Positions 6,327 to 12,745 are shown, counted from the stretch's first letter. The stretch is DNA of 15,187 nucleotides from Candidatus Pacearchaeota archaeon (GCA_014728745.1 WJLC01000050.1:1-15187), one strand, 5' to 3'. Made by a program: numbers and translations. Notes: generated by a model from the sequence alone, not told the origin.

Positions 6327-7346
6327 ATGACTTTCAAAAAGAGATATTTTTCCTGGCTAATTGCTGTTCTGCTTTTAATAGGCTTAGGATATATTCTAAA
6401 ATCAATTGGAATCAAAGAGATTCTTGAATTAATTTCTAAAGCAAATCCTTTTTATCTACTTCTTTCATTAGTGTCTTTATTTCTCATGTTCTTTTTGTGG
6501 AATGTTGTCTGGGTTAAATCCCTAAGAGAAATAGAAGACAATAATTTTTCCTACTTCGGAACTCTTCCTGCTTTTTTTTCAGGGGTTTTGTTCAACACAA
6601 TAACTCCAGGTGCAAGAGTTGGAGGAGACCCAATAAGAATATATTATCTTTCTAAAAAATACAAAGGAAGCAAATCAAAATATCTTGCAAGTGTTTTATA
6701 TCAAAAAGCACTTAATTTCATTGCTAATATTGTATTTGCAATTTTCTCGCTTCTTGCATTATTTTTGTTGTTTAAATTTGAATCAATAAGAAAGATATTC
6801 TTAATAACATTGTTCTTAATAATCCTTATAATAATATTGGTTGTATTAGCAGTAATATCTAGAAAAGGAATAAAAAAGATTGTAAAGAAATTCTCTTTTG
6901 CCTATGTTTTCTTTAAACATAAATTTAAGAACAAGAAAGAATTTCAAAAATACTTAGTTACAAAATATGACTTGTTTGCCTCAACTTTTAGACAGCTTTT
7001 GAAGAATAAAACCCTAACAGCATATTTGTTTTTACTTACAATTTTATCAAGATTAGCCTTGTATGCGTCTGTCTTCCTAATATTTTTAGCACTAGGAATC
7101 GAACTGACTTTTGTCTTTGCAGTAATAGCAACAACCCTAATTAATTTGTTTGAAGATATTGCAGGGATTCCTGGAGGAATTGGTTTAGCTGAGAGTGGAT
7201 CAATCCTTATATACAAATTATTTGGTCTTTCAGGAGCTGCAGCAGCATCAACCTCATTATTATATAGAGGAGAATTTTACTTTTTTTCTATTATCATAGG
7301 ACTCGCATTTTACATTTATGCAAAACACTCTGCAAAAAAGAAATAA
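6327..7346 (+). CDS. LPG synthase TM-region / flippase-like protein
   Basis: A 339-residue integral membrane protein of the UPF0104/COG0392 type (lysylphosphatidylglycerol synthase transmembrane region). About eight hydrophobic segments can be seen, e.g. 8-26, 42-63, 80-94, 128-149, 155-177, 232-255, 258-280 and 303-331. Family signatures are TPGARVGGDPIR (93-104), the Gly-rich GIPGGIGLAESG (280-291) and the late SLLYRGEFYF (310-319). Bacterial relatives include the flippase half of MprF; archaeal members include AglD-like proteins linked to glycosylation. There is no soluble synthase domain, so it likely handles a lipid or lipid-linked sugar in the membrane rather than making LPG. The exact substrate is unknown. 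A basic tail (AKHSAKKK) marks the cytosolic end. Confidence 0.88.
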   Translation: MTFKKRYFSWLIAVLLLIGLGYILKSIGIKEILELISKANPFYLLLSLVSLFLMFFLWNVVWVKSLREIEDNNFSYFGTLPAFFSGVLFNTITPGARVGGDPIRIYYLSKKYKGSKSKYLASVLYQKALNFIANIVFAIFSLLALFLLFKFESIRKIFLITLFLIILIIILVVLAVISRKGIKKIVKKFSFAYVFFKHKFKNKKEFQKYLVTKYDLFASTFRQLLKNKTLTAYLFLLTILSRLALYASVFLIFLALGIELTFVFAVIATTLINLFEDIAGIPGGIGLAESGSILIYKLFGLSGAAAASTSLLYRGEFYFFSIIIGLAFYIYAKHSAKKK

Positions 7347-7354
7347 TTTTAAAG
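7347..7354 (+). promoter_or_regulatory. TATA box of small basic membrane protein gene
   Basis: TTTTAAAG begins one base after the stop codon of the flippase-like gene and is centred 25 nt before ATG 7376, so the two genes are probably separate units despite the 29-nt gap. Confidence 0.6.
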
Positions 7355-7375
7355 CTTTTTTAATATACACTTAAC

Positions 7376-7726
7376 ATGGCTAAGAGAGGAAGGAAAAAGA
7401 AAAGATTAGGAATCTTCAACATTTTATTTGAGTTAATTATTCTTTATGCATTCTCAAGTCTTATGTTTTCCCTTGGATACATAACAGGAATATTTTATTT
7501 AGTAGCAATAACAATTGCAATATTTGAAGGGATTTTATTTAGAACAAAATGGATAAGTTTCATGATTGTTTTTGGAACAATACTTACTTTTGTTGCAGGA
7601 CAGCTAGCTCTTGTGACAATTGATAATGCTCTTGCAGGAGATATAATTGGGGCAGCAATATTTTTTGTAGTGGCTGTTTTCATTTGGCAAAAAGGCAGAA
7701 AAATGAAAAAAGGAAAAAGATATTGA
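7376..7726 (+). CDS. Small membrane protein with basic N-terminus
   Basis: 116 residues. A strongly basic start (MAKRGRKKKR) is followed by four hydrophobic segments, about 12-32, 34-50, 58-79 and 83-106, and by a basic end (KGRKMKKGKRY). Both ends should be cytosolic under the positive-inside rule, in line with an even number of helices. No catalytic motif is seen and the family is not recognised. The start is fixed by the leaderless TATA distance. It follows the flippase-like gene closely and could share its function in the membrane, but this is only positional. Confidence 0.75.
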   Translation: MAKRGRKKKRLGIFNILFELIILYAFSSLMFSLGYITGIFYLVAITIAIFEGILFRTKWISFMIVFGTILTFVAGQLALVTIDNALAGDIIGAAIFFVVAVFIWQKGRKMKKGKRY

Positions 7727-7744
7727 AAAATATTCATCCTACCT

Positions 7745-7761
7745 CCGAAATACTTATAAAT
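7745..7761 (+). promoter_or_regulatory. Strong BRE/TATA promoter of acidic microprotein gene
   Basis: CCGAAAT (7745-7751) then CTTATAAAT (7753-7761). It is nearly identical in plan to the promoter at 3102-3120. Transcription would start near 7783, leaving a leader of about 23 nt. Confidence 0.7.
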
Positions 7762-7791
7762 GAGATAATTCTTTAAAGAGCAATAAAAAAT

Positions 7792-7796
7792 GAGGT
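7792..7796 (+). promoter_or_regulatory. Shine-Dalgarno motif of acidic microprotein gene
   Basis: GAGGT, 9 nt before ATG 7806, within the string AAATGAGGT. It decides the start: the ATG at 7790 overlapping it opens only an 11-codon frame. Confidence 0.7.
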
Positions 7797-7805
7797 TGGT
7801 TTTTT

Positions 7806-7898
7806 ATGGCAGAAGAATTCGTTGATGAAAGCGACTTTGATGATGATTTTGAAGCTGAAAGCGATGATTTCATTGAAGACCTTGAACTAGACGAATAA
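7806..7898 (+). CDS. Acidic microprotein (30 aa)
   Basis: ATG 7806 to TAA 7896-7898 encodes 30 residues: MAEEFVDESD, then FDDDFEAES and DDFIEDLELDE. By hand count 17 of 30 residues are Asp or Glu and none is Lys or Arg; four Phe are spaced through the chain. Such a peptide is probably disordered alone and suited to binding a basic protein surface. Support for a real gene is unusually good for its size: a BRE/TATA promoter, a leader with GAGGT at correct spacing, and a long T-rich terminator right after the stop. The function is unknown. It is too short for homology to mean much. Confidence 0.72.
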   Translation: MAEEFVDESDFDDDFEAESDDFIEDLELDE

Positions 7899-7904
7899 TC
7901 TCAA

Positions 7905-7941
7905 AAATTTATTTTTACTTTTTCTTTATTTTTATTTTTTG
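7905..7941 (+). terminator. T-rich terminator after acidic microprotein gene
   Basis: A run of T-clusters (TTTATTTTTACTTTTTC and on to TTTATTTTTTG) begins a few bases after the stop; typical archaeal intrinsic termination signal. The rest of the gap to 8021 holds no feature I can see. Confidence 0.6.
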
Positions 7942-8021
7942 TTGCTTAAAAGCCTTTGACAAAAAACAGAATTTTATTTGGAATTTCTTTCAGAATTACT
8001 TTTTATGCTATCCTTAACATT

Positions 8022-8945
8022 TTAATCCTTTATCTTAAAAGATATCATGTTGTTTTCTTTTGTAATCTCTTCAAAATTAGGATCTATTCTCAACTGAACC
8101 TCACTTGGATTTCTTTTAGTCACCCAAAGATTTCTCAAAGAAAGAACTTTTCCATTCCCAACATTTACTTCTCCAATTAAAATCTCTTTTATTGGTTTTT
8201 CATCAACAATTACACTCACAATAAAATCCTTTGCATCTCTTAAACCATAGTTTTTAACAGTCAGATTCAAATCCAAGTATCTACCATGCATTAAAACATT
8301 TGTTTTGTTTTCCTCAAAAAGCAAGTCTGGTTTGCTTTCAACAGAATAAAGCCTTTCAAGTAATTGAATATTATCGTCTCCTATAACCTGATTGCACTTA
8401 GTATAATTGTACATTATATTGTTAGGATTGTTAGAATGTTTGAATCCTAAAACATGAAAAAGCTCATGAATTGCTATGTTAGGCCTTTCACAATCTGAAT
8501 CTCTTATCAAGAGGATTGTTCCTCCATTTATAACATAAAACTTATCTGTTTTTACTACGTTTGTAGGTCCTCCCTCTCCTGCAATGTACATTCCACTCTC
8601 ATATTTTGTTGTTTCATTGCATGTTATTTCAATGTCTGCATTTTCATTACTTGAACTAAAAACCATGCTAGTTTTATTCTCAACTATATCAAATGCGTCC
8701 ATCATATCCTGCTTTTTTTTCAGAGAGCATGCATCATGAATATTATAAGTAATTCTTTTACTTGGAAATCTCATATTTGGGTAAAATTGCATTTCAACTA
8801 AAGAAGCGTTTACATCTAAGCTAAAATTATAATTTGAAGGCATCACATCAAACTCTAATTTAGTGAATGGCGCTATGTAGTAAATTGTCATTAAGGAAAC
8901 AATCACTACTAAAAACAGCATTGCAAAATAAGCCTTGCTTTTCAT
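8022..8945 (-). CDS. Membrane-anchored metzincin protease with CARDB-like domain
   Basis: 307 residues. A signal anchor spans about 5-27. Residues 60-200 form a metzincin-type metalloprotease: the zinc site is HELFHVLGFKH (H160, E161, H164, H170) with the family Gly G167, and the Met-turn is NIMY (M178). The part before (AFDIVENKTSMVF... ADIEITC) matches the matrixin pattern of an early helix and an ADI strand. Cys at 73, 109, 152 and 184 could form two disulphides. Residues 205-305 look like a CARDB/Ig-like domain (LDLNLTVKNYGLRDAKDFIVSVIVD... ITKENNMISFKI). It should cut proteins or peptides outside the cell. The substrate is unknown. No prodomain cysteine switch is seen. The start fits a TATA box 26 nt upstream. 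Confidence 0.88.
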   Translation of the reverse strand: MKSKAYFAMLFLVVIVSLMTIYYIAPFTKLEFDVMPSNYNFSLDVNASLVEMQFYPNMRFPSKRITYNIHDACSLKKKQDMMDAFDIVENKTSMVFSSSNENADIEITCNETTKYESGMYIAGEGGPTNVVKTDKFYVINGGTILLIRDSDCERPNIAIHELFHVLGFKHSNNPNNIMYNYTKCNQVIGDDNIQLLERLYSVESKPDLLFEENKTNVLMHGRYLDLNLTVKNYGLRDAKDFIVSVIVDEKPIKEILIGEVNVGNGKVLSLRNLWVTKRNPSEVQLRIDPNFEEITKENNMISFKIKD

Positions 8946-8967
8946 AATAAAACATTACTTATTTATT

Positions 8968-8975
8968 ATTTAAAA
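8968..8975 (-). promoter_or_regulatory. TATA box of metzincin gene
   Basis: Reads TTTTAAAT on the minus strand, centred 26 nt before the ATG; leaderless spacing, and separates this gene from the upstream acidic gene. Confidence 0.6.
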
Positions 8976-8979
8976 TTAT

Positions 8980-9018
8980 TGAAAATAAAATAAAATAAAA
9001 AGAAAAATAAAAAAATTA
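8980..9018 (-). terminator. T-rich terminator after Glu-rich protein gene
   Basis: On the minus strand this is a series of T-clusters immediately after the stop of the Glu-rich gene, before the metzincin promoter. Confidence 0.6.
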
Positions 9019-9021
9019 AAA

Positions 9022-9495
9022 TTATTCTGAAGATTCTTCTGAAGCTTCTTCAGATTCACCTTCTTGACTTTCCTCAGACTCTTGAGCCTTTTGCTCAGCC
9101 ATTTTCTGCTCTGCTTCTGCAGAACCTTCTGGAGCCTCAGGAACTTCATCCTCGTCTTCGCTTTCTGAGCTTTCTTCATTTTCACCTTGTTCCTGCTCTT
9201 GTGCAGGTTCAGTAGATTCAGGCTCAGAAGTTTCAGACTCAGAATCTTCTGATGAAGATTCATCTTCATTTACAGGCTCTGGCGTTATAGTAGCTTCTGA
9301 AGGTTGTTCAGCCTCTTGTTCATTAGCTGCTTCAGTTTGGCTTTCTTGGCCTTCTTGAGCTTGTTCATTCTCTTGAGCCTCTTGTTGAGTCTCTTGAGTC
9401 TCTTGAGCTGCTCCTTCTGCTCCTTGTTGTTCAGCAGATTGCTGTTCAGGTGCAGTTTCAGCCTGTTGAGAAGCTTTGTCTTGTTCTTCTTCCAT
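9022..9495 (-). CDS. Glu/Gln-rich disordered acidic protein
   Basis: 157 residues of low complexity. By hand count 52 Glu and 5 Asp against 3 Lys and no Arg or His, so the net charge is near -54; the rest is mostly Gln, Ser, Ala, Thr and Pro. The first half is Gln/Ala-rich (EQQSAEQQGAEGAAQETQ), the second Ser/Glu-rich (ESSESEDEDEVPEAPEG). No signal peptide, membrane helix or aromatic core: intrinsically disordered and soluble by prediction. The third-position pattern of GAA/CAA/TCT codons and a GAGGT Shine-Dalgarno motif support translation in this frame rather than the Lys-rich shadow frame at 8976-9269. Function unknown; chaperone-like buffer, polycation binder or surface-exposed spacer are possible. 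It is divergent from the Lys-tailed oxidoreductase. Confidence 0.78.
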   Translation of the reverse strand: MEEEQDKASQQAETAPEQQSAEQQGAEGAAQETQETQQEAQENEQAQEGQESQTEAANEQEAEQPSEATITPEPVNEDESSSEDSESETSEPESTEPAQEQEQGENEESSESEDEDEVPEAPEGSAEAEQKMAEQKAQESEESQEGESEEASEESSE

Positions 9496-9503
9496 ATTTT
9501 TTT

Positions 9504-9508
9504 ACCTC
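9504..9508 (-). promoter_or_regulatory. Shine-Dalgarno motif of Glu-rich protein gene
   Basis: On the minus strand GAGGT lies 8 nt before the ATG, inside ATGAGGTAA, which is also a two-codon Met-Arg-stop frame. The same AAATGAGGT string precedes the acidic microprotein. Confidence 0.7.
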
Positions 9509-9538
9509 ATTTAATTCATTTTCAAAAGAACAAACCAC

Positions 9539-9546
9539 TTTTAAAA
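9539..9546 (-). promoter_or_regulatory. TATA box of Glu-rich protein gene
   Basis: TTTTAAAA within CTTTTAAAAG; start of transcription would lie near 9517, leaving a leader of about 22 nt that contains the Shine-Dalgarno motif. Confidence 0.55.
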
Positions 9547-9644
9547 GTTTTGTATCACTTTGTAATTCAACACACTCTTCAACCCTTTTTGCAATCATTC
9601 TAATCTTCAACAATCAATTATTAATAGTGAAATAAAAAATTAAA

Positions 9645-9652
9645 TTTATAAA
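9645..9652 (+). promoter_or_regulatory. TATA box of Lys-tailed oxidoreductase gene
   Basis: TTTATAAA, centred 25 nt before ATG 9674; leaderless spacing. It rules out the ATG at 9667, which opens only a five-codon frame. Confidence 0.75.
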
Positions 9653-9673
9653 TGAAAAAAAGTTTTATGATTT

Positions 9674-11197
9674 ATGAAAAATAAGACTCTTCATCTTCTT
9701 GTTATTGGTGCTGGTGACAGGGGAAGTTTATTTGGAAGAATAGCTGTTAAGAAAAATGCGAGAATTGTTGCAGTTGCTGACCCTTCTAAAAAAATGCGAG
9801 AACTAATGGCAGAAGATCATGACATACCACTTGAAAGAATGTTTAAATCAGGAAAAGCAGCTCTTAAATCTGGTATGCCTTTTGACGGAGTTTACATAGC
9901 TTCTCCAGATAAAACTCATTATAGGCTAGCTAGATTAGCTTTGAAAGAGGGCTACAATGTCTTGCTAGAAAAGCCTATGGCAACAACACCAAGAAGATGC
10001 ACTGCATTATTAAAAGCTCAGGAAAAATCTGGCAAGTGCCTTGTAATATGTCATGTTTTAAGATATGCTCCTTTTTTCCAGATAATAAAGAAGATAACAG
10101 ATTCAGGAGAGTTAGGAGATATTATAAGTATTGACCTTATTGAAGATGTTGGTTACTGGCATTTTGCTCACAGTTATGTGAGGGGAAATTGGAGAAAAGA
10201 AAAAACATCTGCTCCTGTTATTCTAGCTAAATCATGCCATGACCTAGACATTATTTCTTGGCTTGTGCACACAACTCCTAAAAGAGTTTACTCAAGTGGA
10301 ATAAGGCAAGTATTTAAGTCAAGCAATGCCCCTGAAAATGCAGCAAAAAGATGTGTTGATTGTCCTGTAAAAGACTGTATTTTTGATGCAAGAAAATTCT
10401 ACTTAAATCATGACCCTCCTATTCACTGGCCTTACAGAGTTATTTCTCCAGAAGACACAAGTGAAAAAGCTAGATTAGAAGCAATAAAAAAAGGCCCGTA
10501 TGGAAGATGTGTGTATCATTGCGATAATGATGTTTTAGATAATCAGGATGTTGTAATTGAATTCTCAAATGGAATAAGAGCTAATTTCTCCTTGAGGTTT
10601 GGAGGAGAGGAAATGACAAGAAAGATATTTGTCCAGTTTGAAAAAGGAGAACTAGCAGGCAATTTAGTTAAGGGAAAAATAACAAAAAAGACTTACACTG
10701 GAAAAAGAGAGGATACTAAGGTTGAATCAATCAACACAAAAAAACTTGGAGGACATGGAGGAGGAGACCCACGTTTGGTTCAGGACTTCCTAGATATGAT
10801 AAGAGGGAATGACTTTAAGGATTCACTGACTTCAGTCCATCAATCACTTCAAAGCCACCTTATTGCATTTGCAGCCGAAAAATCTCGTAAAACAGGCAAA
10901 TTAGGAAGAATCATTGATTTCAAAAGATACATGGGAGATGTTTTTAAGCTTTTAAAAAAGCATCATAAAAAGCACAAGCAATACAAAGGAAAATCAAAGA
11001 AGAAAAAGAAAAAAAGAAGAAAAAGAAAACAATCAAAGAAGAAGTCTAAAAAATCTAAAAAAAGTTCTAAGAAGAAAAAGAAGTCTAAAAAATCTAAATC
11101 AAAGAAGAAAAGTAAAAAGAAAAACAAAAAGAAGAGAAAATCAAAGAAGAAGTCTAAAAAATCTAAAAGAAAGTCTAAATCTAAAAAAACCAAATAA
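9674..11197 (+). CDS. Gfo/Idh/MocA oxidoreductase with poly-Lys tail
   Basis: 507 residues. Residues 1-415 are a complete NAD(P)-dependent Gfo/Idh/MocA dehydrogenase: Rossmann motif VIGAGDRG (10-17), acidic ADP in VAVADP (33-37), EKP (99-101), and the catalytic region LAKSCHDLDIISWL (184-197). The branch is marked by HSYVRGNWR (166-174), a cysteine insert C227-x2-C230-x4-C235, YGRCVYHCDND with C279 and C283, and GHGGGD (360-365). Enzymes of this fold oxidise or reduce a sugar hydroxyl; the substrate is unknown. From F416 the frame continues into a tail whose last 80 residues hold 56 Lys/Arg and 15 Ser, made of SKK/KSKK units with in-frame DNA repeats. No frameshift is needed, and the neighbour paralog lacks the tail. 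The tail could bind nucleic acid, polyphosphate or an acidic protein. Confidence 0.88.
   Translation: MKNKTLHLLVIGAGDRGSLFGRIAVKKNARIVAVADPSKKMRELMAEDHDIPLERMFKSGKAALKSGMPFDGVYIASPDKTHYRLARLALKEGYNVLLEKPMATTPRRCTALLKAQEKSGKCLVICHVLRYAPFFQIIKKITDSGELGDIISIDLIEDVGYWHFAHSYVRGNWRKEKTSAPVILAKSCHDLDIISWLVHTTPKRVYSSGIRQVFKSSNAPENAAKRCVDCPVKDCIFDARKFYLNHDPPIHWPYRVISPEDTSEKARLEAIKKGPYGRCVYHCDNDVLDNQDVVIEFSNGIRANFSLRFGGEEMTRKIFVQFEKGELAGNLVKGKITKKTYTGKREDTKVESINTKKLGGHGGGDPRLVQDFLDMIRGNDFKDSLTSVHQSLQSHLIAFAAEKSRKTGKLGRIIDFKRYMGDVFKLLKKHHKKHKQYKGKSKKKKKKRRKRKQSKKKSKKSKKSSKKKKKSKKSKSKKKSKKKNKKKRKSKKKSKKSKRKSKSKKTK
10975..11194 (+). repeat. In-frame Lys/Ser-coding repeat tract
   Basis: A purine-dominated tract encoding the basic tail of the oxidoreductase. 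The 18-mer AAGTCTAAAAAATCTAAA occurs at 11042-11059, 11081-11098 and 11150-11167; two of these sit in a longer identical block (11033-11060 and 11141-11168). The spacings, 39 and 69 nt, are multiples of three, so copy gain or loss keeps the frame. Confidence 0.85.
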
Positions 11198-11417
11198 AAG
11201 CAATATTTGGGTTTAGTAACTACATTTTGAAAAATTTAAAAATATTGAGAAATTACTAAAATACGACGATAAAATACTATTTTAAATAAAATATCTATAA
11301 AATATTGCTCTTGTAGTGACTAAAATAGTAAACCTTATAAATGTATGAAAAAACGCATTATTAACTGAATAGTGCTTAAATCACTTAAGACACTTACTAA
11401 AAACACCTCAAACAAAA
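11198..11417 (+). promoter_or_regulatory. Intergenic leader region of second oxidoreductase
   Basis: 220 nt of AT-rich DNA without a gene. The best promoter candidate is CCTTATAAAT ending at 11342 (TATA 11335-11342), which would give a leader near 50 nt; CTTAAG at 11384-11389 is a weaker, nearer alternative. The string ACTAAAATA occurs twice (near 11256 and 11319). No Shine-Dalgarno motif precedes the ATG. Confidence 0.35.
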
Positions 11418-12731
11418 ATGTCAAAAACAAGAACACCACGAGAATCTTTTTACAATACAGCCATAATTGGGGCTGGAGGAAATCGTGGATTTAAATACAC
11501 TACAAAGAACAAAGATGCAGGAACTAAGTTTAATATAGTATCAATAGCTGAAACTGACAAAAAAAGAAGAGATACTTACATAGATAGCTTTCCTGAATTA
11601 GATCTAGATGTTTATAAATCAGGAAAAGAATTGCTTAAAAATGGAAAAGGTTTCAACAACGTTTTTATCACTACACCTGATCATATGCATAAAGATCTGG
11701 CAATTAGTGCATTAGAAAGAGATTACAACTTATTACTTGAAAAGCCTATGGCTAATACTCTTGAAGATTGTCAAGAAATTATGGATGCTTATGAGCAATC
11801 AAAAGCAAGGGCAATGGTTTGCCATGTTTTAAAGCATGGTCAATGGGCTCAAGAAATTAAAAACCTAATTTCAAACAGTCATCAAAACAGTCTAGGTAAA
11901 TTAAAACATATTAACATGACAGAATATATTGGAGATAGACACTGCTCTCATGCTTATGTAAGAGGTCAATGGGCTCAAGAAAATGATAAGTGTGGACCAA
12001 TCCTATTAACAAAATCATGCCATGATACTGATTTAATTGAATGGTGGGTACCTTCCTCATTAGTTAAGGCATACTCTGAGGGTTCTTTGACACACTTTGT
12101 TGAGGAAAATGCCCCAGAAGATTCTGCAGACAACTGCCTTGAATGCAAGGTGAAAAACTGCAAATATGATGCAATTGACTATTATGTTGATGGCGACATC
12201 TTTCAAAAAGGTAAAAAGCATACTCCAGAAAATATAGATTATCCTCAAAATGTCATCTCTAGAAGCACTAATAGAGAAGAAAGAATAGATGCATTGAAAA
12301 ATGAGGCATCACAATACGCTAGATGTGCATTTAAATGTGATAATAATGTAATGGATAATCAAACAGTGGAATATACTTTTGAAGATAAAGTTACTGCGGA
12401 TTTTAAGTTAACATATAAGGGAGAACATATGACAAGGCAAGTAAACATTGAAATGGAAAACGGAAATATTTATGGGGATTTGGCTAAGGGAGAATTGTAT
12501 GTTCAAATTAAAGGAGAAAAAGCAGTTCAAATACCTTTAAATGATAAAGGTGGACACGGAGGAGGAGATGTAGGTATATTAAGAAGTTTCCAGAAACTAA
12601 TTGAAAGCGATAATCCAGAAAATGATCCTGATTTAAACAAAACATCTATAGAGAGATCATTGAAAAGTCATGAAATGGTATTTAAGGCTGAAGAATCAAG
12701 AAAATTAGGAGAAGAGGTATATTTTAACTAA
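11418..12731 (+). CDS. Gfo/Idh/MocA oxidoreductase, tailless paralog
   Basis: 437 residues, the same architecture as the gene at 9674: Rossmann IIGAGGNRG (16-24), EKP (108-110), HAYVRGQW (178-185), catalytic-region TKSCHDTDLIEWW (198-210), cysteine insert C240-x2-C243-x4-C248, YARCAFKCDNN with C303 and C307, and GHGGGD (379-384). It differs widely outside the motifs and ends at EEVYFN without a basic tail, so it is an old duplication rather than a recent one. The N-terminus has about ten extra residues. Catalysis of NAD(P)-linked sugar oxidation or reduction in the cytosol is expected, with unknown substrate. Lying between the first paralog and a GT4 glycosyltransferase, it may help make the sugar the transferase uses (inference). 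Confidence 0.88.
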   Translation: MSKTRTPRESFYNTAIIGAGGNRGFKYTTKNKDAGTKFNIVSIAETDKKRRDTYIDSFPELDLDVYKSGKELLKNGKGFNNVFITTPDHMHKDLAISALERDYNLLLEKPMANTLEDCQEIMDAYEQSKARAMVCHVLKHGQWAQEIKNLISNSHQNSLGKLKHINMTEYIGDRHCSHAYVRGQWAQENDKCGPILLTKSCHDTDLIEWWVPSSLVKAYSEGSLTHFVEENAPEDSADNCLECKVKNCKYDAIDYYVDGDIFQKGKKHTPENIDYPQNVISRSTNREERIDALKNEASQYARCAFKCDNNVMDNQTVEYTFEDKVTADFKLTYKGEHMTRQVNIEMENGNIYGDLAKGELYVQIKGEKAVQIPLNDKGGHGGGDVGILRSFQKLIESDNPENDPDLNKTSIERSLKSHEMVFKAEESRKLGEEVYFN

Positions 12732-12737
12732 ACTCTC

Positions 12738-12745
12738 TTATAAAT
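12738..12745 (+). promoter_or_regulatory. TATA-like box upstream of glycosyltransferase
   Basis: TTATAAAT shortly after the stop of the second oxidoreductase. It lies over 100 nt before ATG 12855, so it would give a long leader; readthrough from the upstream gene is an alternative. Nothing else is seen in 12732-12854. Confidence 0.3.

Noticed and set aside
8976..9269. Minus-strand Lys/Leu-rich 97-aa frame overlapping the Glu-rich gene
   Set aside because: It is the shifted frame of repeated GAA/CAA/TCT codons; the overlapping acidic frame has a promoter, a Shine-Dalgarno and a sensible start, this one has none.
10963..11193. Minus-strand frame coding a Phe/Leu/Asp-only 76-aa 'protein'
   Set aside because: It is the complement of the Lys-coding purine tract of the oxidoreductase tail; composition is a mirror artefact and no promoter serves it.
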